A stretch of DNA of 64,000 nucleotides from Euptelea pleiosperma. Lineage: Eukaryota > Streptophyta > Magnoliopsida > Ranunculales > Eupteleaceae. Below are positions 22,179-33,409 of this stretch, one piece after another. How positions within the stretch are numbered: the stretch's first letter is position 1; every line of letters starts with the position of its first letter. The position numbers were made by a program, and so were the translations under genes. The notes beneath the pieces are model-generated. The model had not been told where the DNA came from, searched no databases, and saw only the letters and a list, made by a program, of their open reading frames with translations. The stretch spans positions 21,144,154 through 21,208,153 of the forward strand of contig CM068552.1 in NCBI GenBank assembly GCA_035048495.1, in the 5' to 3' direction.

Positions 22179-23835
22179 TTTTGGCTCCAATTGTAACCCT
22201 ACTTCTTAAGAAACTACAAATATAATCGTGTAAAATTAAATTTGTTACATAATTTATCAAATAGGTAAAATAGTCATTTTATCTAAATTTCATCTAATAG
22301 ATGAACGTGGTGTGCTTTCCATATATTTTGAAAAAAACATTCATAATTTCCAATACATAAGTTGATTTGCAGTTAAAATGGTACCAATAGAAAGCTCTCG
22401 CTGAAATATTTACAAGGATACCCATTTACTATCTATTTTAAAATGAGAGTTCAAATTCATGTAAAGGATTTAACAAGATTTGATATTGGCTCTCTGTCAC
22501 GCCCCGATCCGGGATCCATGACTCGAAATCCACTGAGTCGACCCAGAGAACCCGAGGTAGGTACATGAGATAGGACAAGAATAAATATAATAAATCATAC
22601 AATATGAGTGTGATTTTTGGGTTTTTTCCGTGTTGTCGGATCGAAAACCCTAGATTTCAATAATATTTGTAAATATTCGATTCTTTGTTCACTCAAATCC
22701 TGTAAAAATCACAGGGTTGTACAGTGGCTCGTGTCGGATGTCGATCCGCACTCGAGTTAGGGATTAGTGCAATTAAAAGCCAATTATGAACCGAAAAAGT
22801 GCTTAAAGAAATGGATGGAAGGGTGAGAATGGTGATGTGATTGATTTCAAAACATATTTTTGGAGACGAAGGTTATCAAAACTAATGAAACAAAATCTGA
22901 CAAATCAAATAACAAGATGCAAAACAAAATTAACAAACTTTATTAATCACTATTCAAATATGACTTGCATTTAACAATTTAAACTACTGAAATTAAACTT
23001 ATTCTAGAAAGCAACATTTAGATTAAGAGAGAGACAAAAGTAGAAAGAGAAACAAGTAGAGAGAGAAAGCAATAATGGGCTAAAGAGAAAAAGTACAAAT
23101 TAAAGAGAGATGAGTTCTAGGGAGAGAAACTATGTGATGAGATAGAAAGAACTAGAGAGAAAATTAGAGATAAGAATTCCTAGAGAGAGAAAGTATAGGA
23201 ATGAGAGAGAAATAGAGAAAGTGGTAAGAAAGACTTTAGAGAGAGTATGAGGGAAGAAAGGAAAAAAAAGGAAAAGTAGAGAGATAAACCTAAGAGAAGA
23301 AATAGAAACTACCTCATGCACCTACCTTGGGCGAGATCAGCCAATAGATGGGTAGCGTGATGGTGTTTCTTACTTGGAGGGGAGCTGACCCTTGATGGAG
23401 GAAGAGGATGGACGGTGCACTGTGGTGGCAGAGGATAGTTGCTAGTGATGAAATGATTGTAGGAGAAACTAGTTGTAGGCTGTGCTTGTGCAGCAAAGTG
23501 AACTATGAAGAAGATGGACACGGGCAGGTGTGGAGTAGGTTTGCTAGTGGACCAGGCTGTGGAAATGGAGGTAGGAGTTTGCAGTCACGCATGCAACCGT
23601 AGACAACCTGATGTGAGACGTGGAGAGGAGCTCCAGCTCGCCTGTGAAGAATGCACTATGGTTGAGTTACAAGAAGATCTTGCTAGTGGCGGAGCTTTGG
23701 ACCGCTGGTTGCAGGTCAGCAACAGGGGTTCGGTCTGAGAAGATGAATGCAACGGTGCTTCTAGTAAAGTTGCAGGCGTGCATGAAGGAGCATCAACTGA
23801 CTGGTTGGGTACTAGTGAAGAAGAGGAGGAGCAGG

Positions 23836-25530
23836 TGAAAGTAGGGTTTTTCCACGTCATTGGTTACGGAAACCCTAGAATCAACACATTTGTAATTAAT
23901 CTGATTTAATTCCTATAAAAATAGTAATTCTTCGCATAGTGGAAAGTATGTCGGATGTCGATCCGCACTCGGGGTTAGTTCGTGCAACCATGAACATAAA
24001 ATGACGGATTTTTATCAGAAAACATAGAGAATACGGAGAGGTGAGAGTGATGATTACGAGATTAAAACATGATATATATTTTTTTAGGAGACCTATTCTT
24101 GATTAAAGAGACTAATAAGAAAGTAAATTCGAAAGTACTATTAAATAAAAGAGAGATTAGGAACAAAAACGCAAAAGAAACTAGATTTTATTGAATTAAA
24201 ATAACCTATTTACATTGAAGGAAAAACAAAAGAAGACTCAAAACTAACATAAGAAGAATTATGATTCTAGAGAGAGAAAACTAGGGAGTTTTAGAGAGAG
24301 AGAGAATGATAAGTAAAATCACCTTGCATACTTACCCTTGGAGGGTCGGGTTATGGAGGTTTGGGACGTGGTGCACTTGCGGCTAAAAGGGGTGAGCATG
24401 GTGGTGAAATTATTGCAGGCATGTGTTGCTGTCCCTCTCTTGGGCAGCAACGAGATGGAGAATATGGAAGGTGTTGTGGACAGTGTTGCTCCACCTTTGG
24501 TGCCGCCCCTCCTCTTTCTTCTTCCTCTTCTATCATTTTTCTCTTTTCTTTTTTTTTTCTTTTTTTTAAACAAAGAAAAGAAGAAGGCAGAGAGTTAGAG
24601 GGGATGACGGCTTAGATTTTTTTTTTGTAGAGTAGTGGACGGTAATCACCCTTAGTTACTGTCGGTGTTGCAGATGTAAGGGAGGGGCAATGTTGTGGAG
24701 GCGCTCCACCTGTAGATCGTTGCGTTGGTTGGAGGATGGAGGAGAGTGGCTGCTAGAGAATGGAGGCGTTTTTGGTGGTGGCGAATGGAAGGAGCGGTGC
24801 TAGGAGGAGGGCGATCCGGCGGCTAGTGGTGGAGGCGGTAGAGTTGAGGATGAAGGGGGCGGTGCTCCAGTAGCAGGTGACCAAGAAGGGCTGGTGACGG
24901 TTTAGAGCCTTCAACTCCAACGGTGACAGTTGGCAAACCTCCTCAGTTCTTCTTCTTTCCTCATCTCTTCTCTTTTTTTCTTTTTGGAGAGAACGGTTGG
25001 AGGAATGAGAGGACTGTTGGAGCTTCTTTTCGAAAACTTGGAGAGCGGCAATGGAGAGGAGAGTTCGCAGCATAGTTGGGATGGTAGACAGCCACAAGGG
25101 GCTTGTGACACTGCAAGGAGATGGGGATCCAGTGGTGATGGAGAGGTCGCAGGCGGACCTACAACTCGAGGTGGTGCGTGGTGTTCTGCAGGCTGGGCGT
25201 TAGGGAGTTGCAGGTGTTTGCAAGAGGCATTAATGGCAGCACAGGTGGAAGGGTGGTGGAAGACAAGACAACTGCCTGCAAGAGTTGCAGGCCATGAACT
25301 TGCAGGTCTCACCAGAAATACGAGTGAAGGAGGTGCTTGTTGGTTCACCCAGCTATGCCAATCTTTGAGAGAGATGTAGGGGCAGTGGAGAACAACAGAT
25401 GGAGATGGGTAGAACGTGGGTGAAGATGATGGGGGAGAGAGAGGGAGCCAGTCAAGAGGGAGAGTTGAGCGTGAAGAGAGAGATCCCTAAAGTAGAGTTT
25501 TCTCTTGTTATATGTAGGGAAGTCCTGCAA
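23836..25530 (-). mobile_element. LTR-1 copy, minus strand, 3' part only
   Basis: It begins TGAAAGTAGGGTTTTTCC at 23,836, continues with CATTGGTTACGG (the same variant as the copy ending at 63,552), the GTCGGATGTCGATCCGCAC block at 23,952, GA-rich sequence, and an inverted splice donor (CATACTTACCCTTGG near 24,335). A body with CTGCAACTC/GAGTTGCAG words follows (25,289 and elsewhere). The family 5' end is missing; the right edge is where the vocabulary fades. ORFs within (24,930-25,379 and opposite) are low complexity. Confidence 0.65.
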
Positions 25531-26124
25531 CTTCCCATACTACCCCTTGCTGCCATGTCAGCCCTCTCTTCTCTCAACGTGTTGCAAATATGCTTCCCTT
25601 TGCCAAAAACTGAGGATGCTATACCGTCCCTTATTGTATGGTGCCCACCTATTCCTTCAACATCTATTGTCTTGGCTCATTTTCTAGTGTCGATCCTCAC
25701 CATTCCATTTCTCCAACGTCTAACAATTGCTTTTAAACCGTTAGATGACCTTTCTCCCTTCAAAACTTTCTATTTTATTAAATGGGATGAGAATCTAATG
25801 TAAAATTGTCGATCTGGCCCATTGGCCCAACACCATGTATCTTTCTTTATGTTGTCCAGCTCTATGTGTGAAACATCCCGCTCATATGTTGCTTTGGGCC
25901 TGAGTTGTTGGATTCTCGTGATTGATCATGGGGCTTAACATATCTCGGGTCCCGAGCTTTGTTCAGATAGTGTTCCCGTGTGTCTAAATCTCCTTCATGC
26001 ATCAATGCAAACCGCCTTCTTTCTTGATCACCTTTTGGGTATTTCATCTCCAACCCTTCTGTGTTTTGTTGCAGGAGAGCACGGTCCTTAGCTAGGCATC
26101 CACGTCAATGCTTGATTGGTAGTC
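25531..26124. other. Unassigned segment left of the palindrome
   Basis: It may be the diverged 5' portion of the preceding LTR-1 copy, but the diagnostic start, TACGTA and box-B modules are absent. A minus ORF (25,862-26,053, charged, MEMKYPKGDQERRRF...) is unrecognised. It ends abruptly where the palindrome arm begins at 26,125. Confidence 0.35.
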
Positions 26125-27547
26125 CTTGGGGGAGAAGAGAATGAGAATGAGACTGCAGGAGACGAACCAGTCCGGCCAAGAAAGTGGCCAGAGTTGATGG
26201 CTGGGCGATTGAGTTCGTGATGTTCAGATAGTGGAGTTGAGGGGCGGCAACCAGTGGTTGTGAGCACGACAGGGTGGAGATTAGCCTCTGGAGGCGTTGC
26301 AGCAGGTCGTTCTTGCTGGATCGGCCAACAAGAACAGTTGGAGAGGGAGAAGAAGAAGAAGAAGAAGAAGGAGAAGGAAGAGGAGAAGAGAATGAGATCT
26401 TTTTTTTTCTTTCTTTTGAATGAAGAAAATAGGGATCCTCTAAAACGTGGAAGAGAGTGGTTATTTATGGATTAGGGTTAGGTGGGTTAGGGTGTTGTTT
26501 GGTTGCCAAGCGAAAGAAAAATGCATTTTTCTCTTGGGAAAATACAACTAGGCTTAGTAAAAGGGTAATAATAAGTTTGTATAATTTTTTACCAAGCCAT
26601 TTAAGCCTGGATAATTTTCCCCACTGAGCCCGGAATTAATTTCCTGTCTAAATACATGAGAATTTGTTTCCTTCCAAAACAATGCATTTTTTTTATCTCC
26701 TCAATGATTGAACTATGTGTTCTCGGTTGCACTTAATCAACCATTTGAGGAATTTCTCATAATCGTTTGAACAATCAAACACACCCTAAGATTTGTGAGA
26801 AGAATGGAGATCGGATGGGTGATTGGACGAACGATCAGATGATTAGATGTCGATCGAAGGCTAGGAGTGGTTGATCCGAGGATCAGATGGTGGGATATGA
26901 TGACCTAGATGTTACAGTTTAAAAAATGGAGAAGTTAGAGAGAAGAGAGAGAAAATTAGGATTTAGAGAGAAGAGAGAGAATTAAGGGGGATGAGAGAGA
27001 AAATGTTAGAAAATGGAGAGAAAAGCACTGGCAGAGGGTTTGGAACCTAGGTCTTCAATCTATCCTTCAGTTGAGCTTCACTAATAGAGCATGACAACAT
27101 CTCTTGTCATTTCATGTCGCTTTAAAGGCTTTAGCCCATCTCTTGGTCATCAGCTCTCCCGCTCTCGTTGTTCTTTGGGCCGGCTCTTCGATCCCCTTGT
27201 TCAGCCCGTACTTGGCCCATATCTTCTAATCATAGCCTATTGGCTCTTTAAGCTATGATAATAGCTTCCATGATCGATGTGGACCCGCAAGTCTCGAGAA
27301 TCGTCTAATCGGGGTTTATTGCGATAGAAGAAGCGCGTAATGAGACTTAATCAGAACCACTTAATATCTAGACTTCTAAATATGTGTTTAATGCATATAA
27401 ATATACCATTTTGTCTAGAAAAATGTGTTCTACGCAATGAAAGAGACTCTTACGTAGAAAAGCGGACAAATAGGGAAGTTTTACGTAGGAGAGTGCGATA
27501 ACGCTAACGGATAATGGCTTAAAATAAGTACTTTTAAGCGAATATCA
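26125..27547 (-). mobile_element. LTR-1 5' half, minus strand (left palindrome arm)
   Basis: It contains the LTR-1 start at 27,547, the TACGTA motifs (27,450-27,490), the inverted acceptor-like block (CGATAGAAGAAGCG near 27,330) and the box-B-like GGTTTGGAACC (27,038-27,048, minus). It ends at 26,125 without the LTR-1 3' half. No TSD is found, consistent with origin by inverted duplication rather than by transposition. Confidence 0.75.
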
Positions 27548-27670
27548 GTAACGCTCTGCAATTCTTCCTCCTAGCTGGATGTACCTGCTGCCACTAGAAA
27601 CCTCATCTTCTTCAAGCTGTGCCATCATCACACAAGTGCCACCAAACTCCATTAACGCCGACGTGCCTAC

Positions 27671-30274
27671 TGATATTCACTCAAAAGTGCTTATTTTAAG
27701 CAATTATCCTTTTAGCGTTATCGCACTCTCCTACGTAAAACTGCTCTATTTATCCACTTTTCTACGTAAGTCTCTTCTGTTGCGTAAAACAAACTTTTCT
27801 GGACAAAATGGTATATTTACATGCATTAAACACATATTTAGAAGTCTAGATATTAAGTGGTTCTGATTAAGTCTCATTACGCGCTTCTTCTATCGCAATA
27901 AACCCCGATTAGACGATTCTCAAGACTTGCGGGTCCACATCGATCATGGAAGCTATTATCAGAGCTTAAAGAGCCAATAGGCTATGATTAGAAGATATGG
28001 GCCAAGTACGGGCTGAACAAGGGGATCGAAGAGCCGGCCCAAAGAACAACGAGAGCGGGAGAGCTGATGACCAAGAGATGGGCTAAAGCCTTTAAAGCGA
28101 CATGAAATGACAAGAGATGTTGTCATGCTCTATTAGTGAAGCTCAACTGAAGGATAGATTGAAGACCTAGGTTCCAAACCCTCTGCCAGTGCTTTTCTCT
28201 CCATTTTCTAACATTTTCTCTCTCCTCTCTCTAAATCCTAATTTTCTCTCTCTTCTCTCTAACTTCTCCATTTTTTAAACTGTAACATCTAGGTCATCAT
28301 ATCCCACCATCTGATCCTCGGATCAACCACTCCTAGCCTTCGATCGACATCTAATCATCTGATCGTTCGTCCAATCACCCATCCGATCTCCATTGTTCTC
28401 ACAAATCTTAGGGTGTGTTTGATTGTTCAAACGATTATGAGAAATTCCTCAAATGGTTGATTAAGTGCAACCGAGAACACATAGTTCAATCATTGAGGAG
28501 ATAAAAAAAATGCATTGTTTTGGAAGGAAACAAATTCTCATGTATTTAGACAGGAAATTAATTCCGGGCTCAGTGGGGAAAATTATCCAGGCTTAAATGG
28601 CTTGGTAAAAAATTATACAAACTTATTATTACCCTTTTACTAAGCCTAGTTGTATTTTCCCAAGAGAAAAATGCATTTTTCTTTCGCTTGGCAACCAAAC
28701 AACACCCTAACCCACCTAACCCTAATCCATAAATAACCACTCTCTTCCACGTTTTAGAGGATCCCTATTTTCTTCATTCAAAAGAAAGAAAAAAAAAGAT
28801 CTCATTCTCTTCTCCTCTTCCTTCTCCTTCTTCTTCTTCTTCTTCTTCTTCTTCTTCTCCCTCTCCAACTGTTCTTGTTGGCCGATCCAGCAAGAACGAC
28901 CTGCTGCAACTCCTCCAGAGGCTAATCTCCACCCTGTCGTGCTCACAACCACTGGTTGCCGCCCCTCAACTCCACTATCTGAACATCACGAACTCAATCG
29001 CCCAGCCATCAACTCTGGCCACTTTCTTGGCCGGACTGGTTCGTCTCCTGCAGTCTCATTCTCTTCTCCCCCAAGCCATCTCTCTTAAAAAAAAAAGATA
29101 AACGAACCCAGTAAGCCGCCCCTCACCATTCTCTCTAGATTAGCACAGCATCTCACTTCACGCCAACACGTTAACTTCGTCTCCGCTGAGCTACTGCTGC
29201 TTGCCGCTATCACCACCTCTTGGAGTTGCTGCACCTGCACCTGCAACTCACTTATCACTCCAATCTCCCTTCAAGCCGCTGGGTTACCCTCACGTGCAGG
29301 CCTCTTCTCTCATGAGACAAAACCGTTTCAGAATCTGCAACTCCTCTTCCTCTTCCATCAGCCAGAACTTGGTTGCATCACCGCGGGGCGCACACTACGA
29401 TTTACTTTAGTGCACACAGCTGCACCTTTCACCGGCAACAACTACATCTCCTGCACTTCACGGCTACTCCATCCTTCTTTTATACCAGTGATCTCCCTTC
29501 TCCACCACCAAAATAGTTGCACTGCATGCAGCCACACCCTTGCTGCCCACTTATTCTCCAGTCGGGCTGGAACTCTTCCTTCTACATCTCACAGGTTCCT
29601 CTTTAATGGCATGATCCACCCCACAGTTCAGCCGCGTACCTCCACTCTACCATGCAACAAGCCTTCATCCCCCATCTCCTTAGGTCGATCCCATTCTAGG
29701 TAAGTTTTAATGGTGAGTCTTCATCTCTCTCCCTCTCTTCATTACTTTCTCTCTCTTAAGTTTCACTTTCTCTATCTAGAGACTTAATATCTCTCTACCT
29801 CTCTTTAGTTTCTCTCTTCAACTCATGCTCTCTTTCTCTCTCTACCTATTCTCTCTCTTTCTCCCTTTGTTAGTTTCCCTCTCTAAAATTGATTTCTAGT
29901 TAGTTCATTGCAATGTAATTTCGTTTATGGTAATTTGACATTTTTAATTTAATGAATAAAGTTTGTTTTATCAGTTCTTTCGTGATTTTATGGATTAGTT
30001 GTTCTTTATTGTTGAATAGTCATAATGAATCTCTAAACATGGAAGAATGTTTTAAACCCTGATTTCTCACCATTCTCACTCTCCACATTCTCTTGAAAGT
30101 TCTGTTAGATACCATTCTCTTTTGCGCTAACCTGACTAATCTGAGTGCGGATCGACCTCCGACACGAATTCCTATACAAATCTCTATATTTTACAAGATA
30201 AGTGAACCGAAAAGATATAAATTTTGTTGGAATTAGGGTTTTCGATCCAATGACACAGAAAAACCCTAGTTTCA
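27671..30274 (+). mobile_element. LTR-1 copy, plus strand, complete from end to end
   Basis: It starts TGATATTCAC at 27,671 and ends CCTAGTTTCA at 30,274, a length of 2,604 bp. In order it carries the GCTTATTTTAAGC hairpin, TACGTA motifs, acceptor-like TTCTTCTATCGCA (AG changed to AA), box B GGTTCCAAACC (28,170-28,180), (TTC)n (28,828-28,857), a degenerate GGAGTTGC/GCAACTC hairpin (29,222-29,249), a donor CTAGGTAAGT at 29,697-29,706, CT-rich sequence, GTGCGGATCGACCTCCG (30,143) and the terminal hairpin. Flanks CCTAC and ATTAC do not match as a TSD. Confidence 0.8.
28120..28190 (+). other. tRNA-like module with box B (LTR-1 at 27,671)
   Basis: The stretch ends in CTAGGTTCCAAACCCTC. It contains GGTTCCAAACC at 28,170-28,180, close to the Pol III box B consensus GGTTCRANNCC. 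It also contains a T-arm-like stem with a 7-base loop starting TTC. An A-box-like ATTAGTGAAGCTC lies at 28,132-28,144. The same module occurs in seven other LTR-1 copies. Confidence 0.45.
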
Positions 30275-33200
30275 ATTACCGATGAAGGAAACGCACCAGC
30301 AGGTACCATTCAGATTGTGGAGCATTGGAGGACGAGTGCAGCAAGTTCGATCGTAGGGTAACCTAAGAGAGTTTTAGGTATAGGAAGGGGGAGGGAACCA
30401 AGGAATGAAGATGTCGTAGACATCTTCTATATAATGAGAGAGAGATAAGAGAGAAAAAATTCTCTCTTTAGAAACCATTGGGTTTCTAGTGACTAGGAGA
30501 GAGAAATGGGGGAGAGGAATCGGTCAAGTAAGACCGATTCTCTCTTGGCCTATCAAAGTGTTGTGGCTGGGCTTGGGTCTTTTGACATGGGGGCCCATGG
30601 GTCATGGGCCTTGGGCCAGAGGGTAATGATCACTAGGCCAATAAGATAATGGGCCCGTGGGTCAATATTGAACATGCCATATGTCGGCCAGTGGGTCGAC
30701 ATGATAATGGACCAAAGAATAGGTGGGCCTTCACTGAGTAAGCAACGGGCCGACTAGTGGGCTGGCAGATAGCGGGCTTGAGGGAAAGTGGGCTCATTGT
30801 GCTATGAGATAGATATATGATGTTGGGCACAAAGTAACGGATGAGAGGTTTGTGATGATATTGGAAGATGGCGATGAGGCCGTTAGATCATTATGAAGTG
30901 AAGATGGATGGTTGGGATTTTATCGGCGAAGAGATTAATGATGATCAAGATGATAGGATGGTTGATCAGATGGTAGATGGACGATCATAGGATCTACTGG
31001 TAGGATGAGATGATATAAGGGTCAGATGTAAAGAGTTTAGAGAGATAGCGAGAAAGGAGAGAGAATTAGGAGAGATGAGAGAGAAAATAATATAAAATAA
31101 AGATAAAATAAAACTAGCGGAGGGTCTTGAACCCTAGTCTTCTACTTTCTTCTTCATGAGCTTCACCAATTAAGCAAGCTAGCTTTTGATGTCAATTGGT
31201 GTAGATTTTAACACCTTGGTCCTTCTCTTGGTTCTTCAGCTCTTCTGCTCTCTTAGTTCTTTAGAACAGTTCTGCGATCCTCTGACTTTGCCCGTACTTG
31301 GCTTCTATCTTCTTATCCTAGCCTATTGGCTCTTTAAGCTTTGATAGAGGTCTTCTGTGGTTGATCGTGGGCCCGTCAGCCTCAAGAATCGTCCGATCGA
31401 GTTTCCTGCGAGAGTAAAAGTGTATAATAAGATTCAACTAAAACGGCTTGATACTAGACTATCTGAAATGCGTATATTTCATACAAATAGTCAATTTTTG
31501 TCTAAAGAATGTGTTCTACACAATGGAAGAAACTTTTACGAGGAAAAATCGATGAAAAGATAAGTTTTAAGTAGGAGAATGTGACATCGCTAAAAGGATA
31601 ATGACTTAAAATAAGCATTTTTAAGCGAATATCAGAGTGTAATTGAAAATATCTTTATTAATGAATCACTTGATTAAGAAACGTCATCGACAACATAGAT
31701 CCTTTTAACATATTGAGCCTATTTAAATGCTCCCAAAAGAATCCACAGTATTAAGTAAGCCATCGACCAATTCCCATCCCTGCCCCGCCCGACACTCTTG
31801 GCAGAGTCTGCATCTACGCCGGGTTGATTCATTGAGGCTCTGCTATAGAAACTTGCTATATCGGAAGGAATAGGCATGGAACTAGTAGTATTTGAGGGAG
31901 TAGGAACGGGAGTAACCATTGGTATGGTGTTTAATGGAATTGTTGCAATAAGTGGCATATAAATTATGATTTCTAATGTTCCCTTTTTGGCTAAGGTTTT
32001 CTTAACGGGGGACTTGACTTGCTTCCTAGCGGTATGTCGGATAATTGCCATCTACACACATAAATGTTCATTTTACAAGATATTCATTGATTCTGACTTA
32101 TCATCCATGATATTGGATATAACAAAAGTTTACAATTTACAATTTAGTGAGGACAAAAGAGTAAAGCATAGGTTAAGAATCATGAGGCTAATCCGATATT
32201 ATTTCATTATCCAAGTCCTATACTTTAATGGGAGTTCCAGATTTGGGGCACGGACCTCTAATCTATAAAGTCGTCACTGAGATATCGAAAGTGAAGACAC
32301 AAGGTATGTACATGAGAAAAATCGAGAGTTACAAAGGTTATAACACGTGGCACACATTCTAGCCAGATTCGACGTCCTACGGCAAAACGACCATATATTT
32401 CAATAGAAAACTCAAAATTCTTCAATTCCAATTCGGTTGTGAAGCTAAATTCAAGGGCTTGAATTCATCTTTTACCCCAAAGGTCAGATTCCCAACTAAA
32501 AATACACAGGTGTTCAAAAATTTTACTAAAAAATAGATTCATAAAGTCTAACTTAAAATATTGACCCAATGAGTTATAGTCATTGGATCTGGCTGAATTG
32601 TGGTCCAGGATTTCCCCAAGGAGTCAGGAAATCATGGATTTGGAATCGTTCAAAAATGATGCACCTAACTCCGTCGATGATCTGAACACTACAGGTACCT
32701 CAGAAAATCCAGCAAGCTAGAATAGTGCGTTCAAGGGAAAAAAGTCCATCCTGCCCAAAATTAGAATTATTCAACATTTAAAACTAACAATGTTCAATGA
32801 ACTTATTACATTCTCAATGTTAAAATTCAAAACTAATTATGATTAAAATCCAAGAATTAAGCTTTGGGAGGGTGATCTTCATCCTCGACAAGCCACTTAT
32901 CATCAAACGTCCATTTCTTCAATGCTGTCTGCACCTGGTTAATAGGATGAGCTATGAAGCCCAATAGGTATGCCTCAGGTATGCCTCACCACCCACACAA
33001 TCAAGGTGATGAGTGAAAAATCCATATGAAAATATTTTATGCAATATTTCAAAAGAACAAGTAGAGAATTTCAATCATTTAATCTGGCCAGTTTAACTTC
33101 AAATGAATGATGACACTTCATGAGCACACATGGTCCACGATTTATCACATAGAATAATCTCTGCCACAAGGATCCAGGGGGGTTTGGGGACTTCCATCTT

Positions 33201-33409
33201 AGGGTACTCTTCCTTCATTGTTTCATTATCTTTAGGGGTATGGCCCATTATTTGGGTCAAATACTCCAAGGAGTCGGCGCGCCACATAGAAAGCCAAACC
33301 CATTGCCATTTGCTCAACATCGTTCCAACAACCATAGGGGTGATAAAAACACAAGAGATTTACCATAATAGATACATGCAAAAATCCACTATATATATTA
33401 TCTAACATG

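Larger units (their letters stand above)
26125..29075. repeat. 2.95-kb near-perfect palindrome made of LTR-1 5' halves
   Basis: The left arm 26,125-27,547 is the reverse complement of the right arm 27,671-29,075. Identity is about 97-98% by eye, with small differences such as a 6-bp GAGAAT indel near the outer end and a longer (TTC)n on the right. The spacer is 123 bp. Each arm begins at the spacer with the exact LTR-1 5' terminus (TGATATTC facing outwards) and stops at the same internal point, CCCCCAAG. The right arm continues as a complete LTR-1; the left arm does not. Matching ORFs (26,254-26,475 plus; 28,722-28,952 minus) arise from this symmetry and are not genes. Confidence 0.9.
22611..31634 (-). 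mobile_element. LTR-1 copy, minus strand, TSD GAGTG, itself split by nested LTR-1 sequence
   Basis: The minus-strand 3' end (TGATTTTTGGG, then GTTTTTTCCGTG and TGTCGG) is at 22,611. The 5' end (complement of TGATATTCGC) is at 31,634. GAGTG flanks both sides (22,606-22,610 and 31,635-31,639). Own sequence is 22,611-23,835 and about 30,275-31,634, near 2.6 kb. The CGGAT-CGAC-ATCCG hairpin (22,736-22,752), the inverted donor (CACCTACCTTGG near 23,320) and the box-B-like T-arm (31,123-31,133) are all present on the minus strand. The nested block 23,836-30,274 is other LTR-1 sequence without a convincing TSD of its own. Confidence 0.8.

Noticed and set aside
26254..26475. 73-codon ORF with a 76-codon near-identical twin at 28,722-28,952 (minus)
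   Set aside because: The twins are a consequence of the palindrome; the lysine run is (AAG)n and nothing suggests a protein.
30275..30303. GCAGG at 23,831-23,835 and at 30,299-30,303 as a TSD for the whole nested block 23,836-30,298
   Set aside because: The right end would then be GCACCA, which is not an LTR-1 terminus; a 5-base match in a short search is easily chance.
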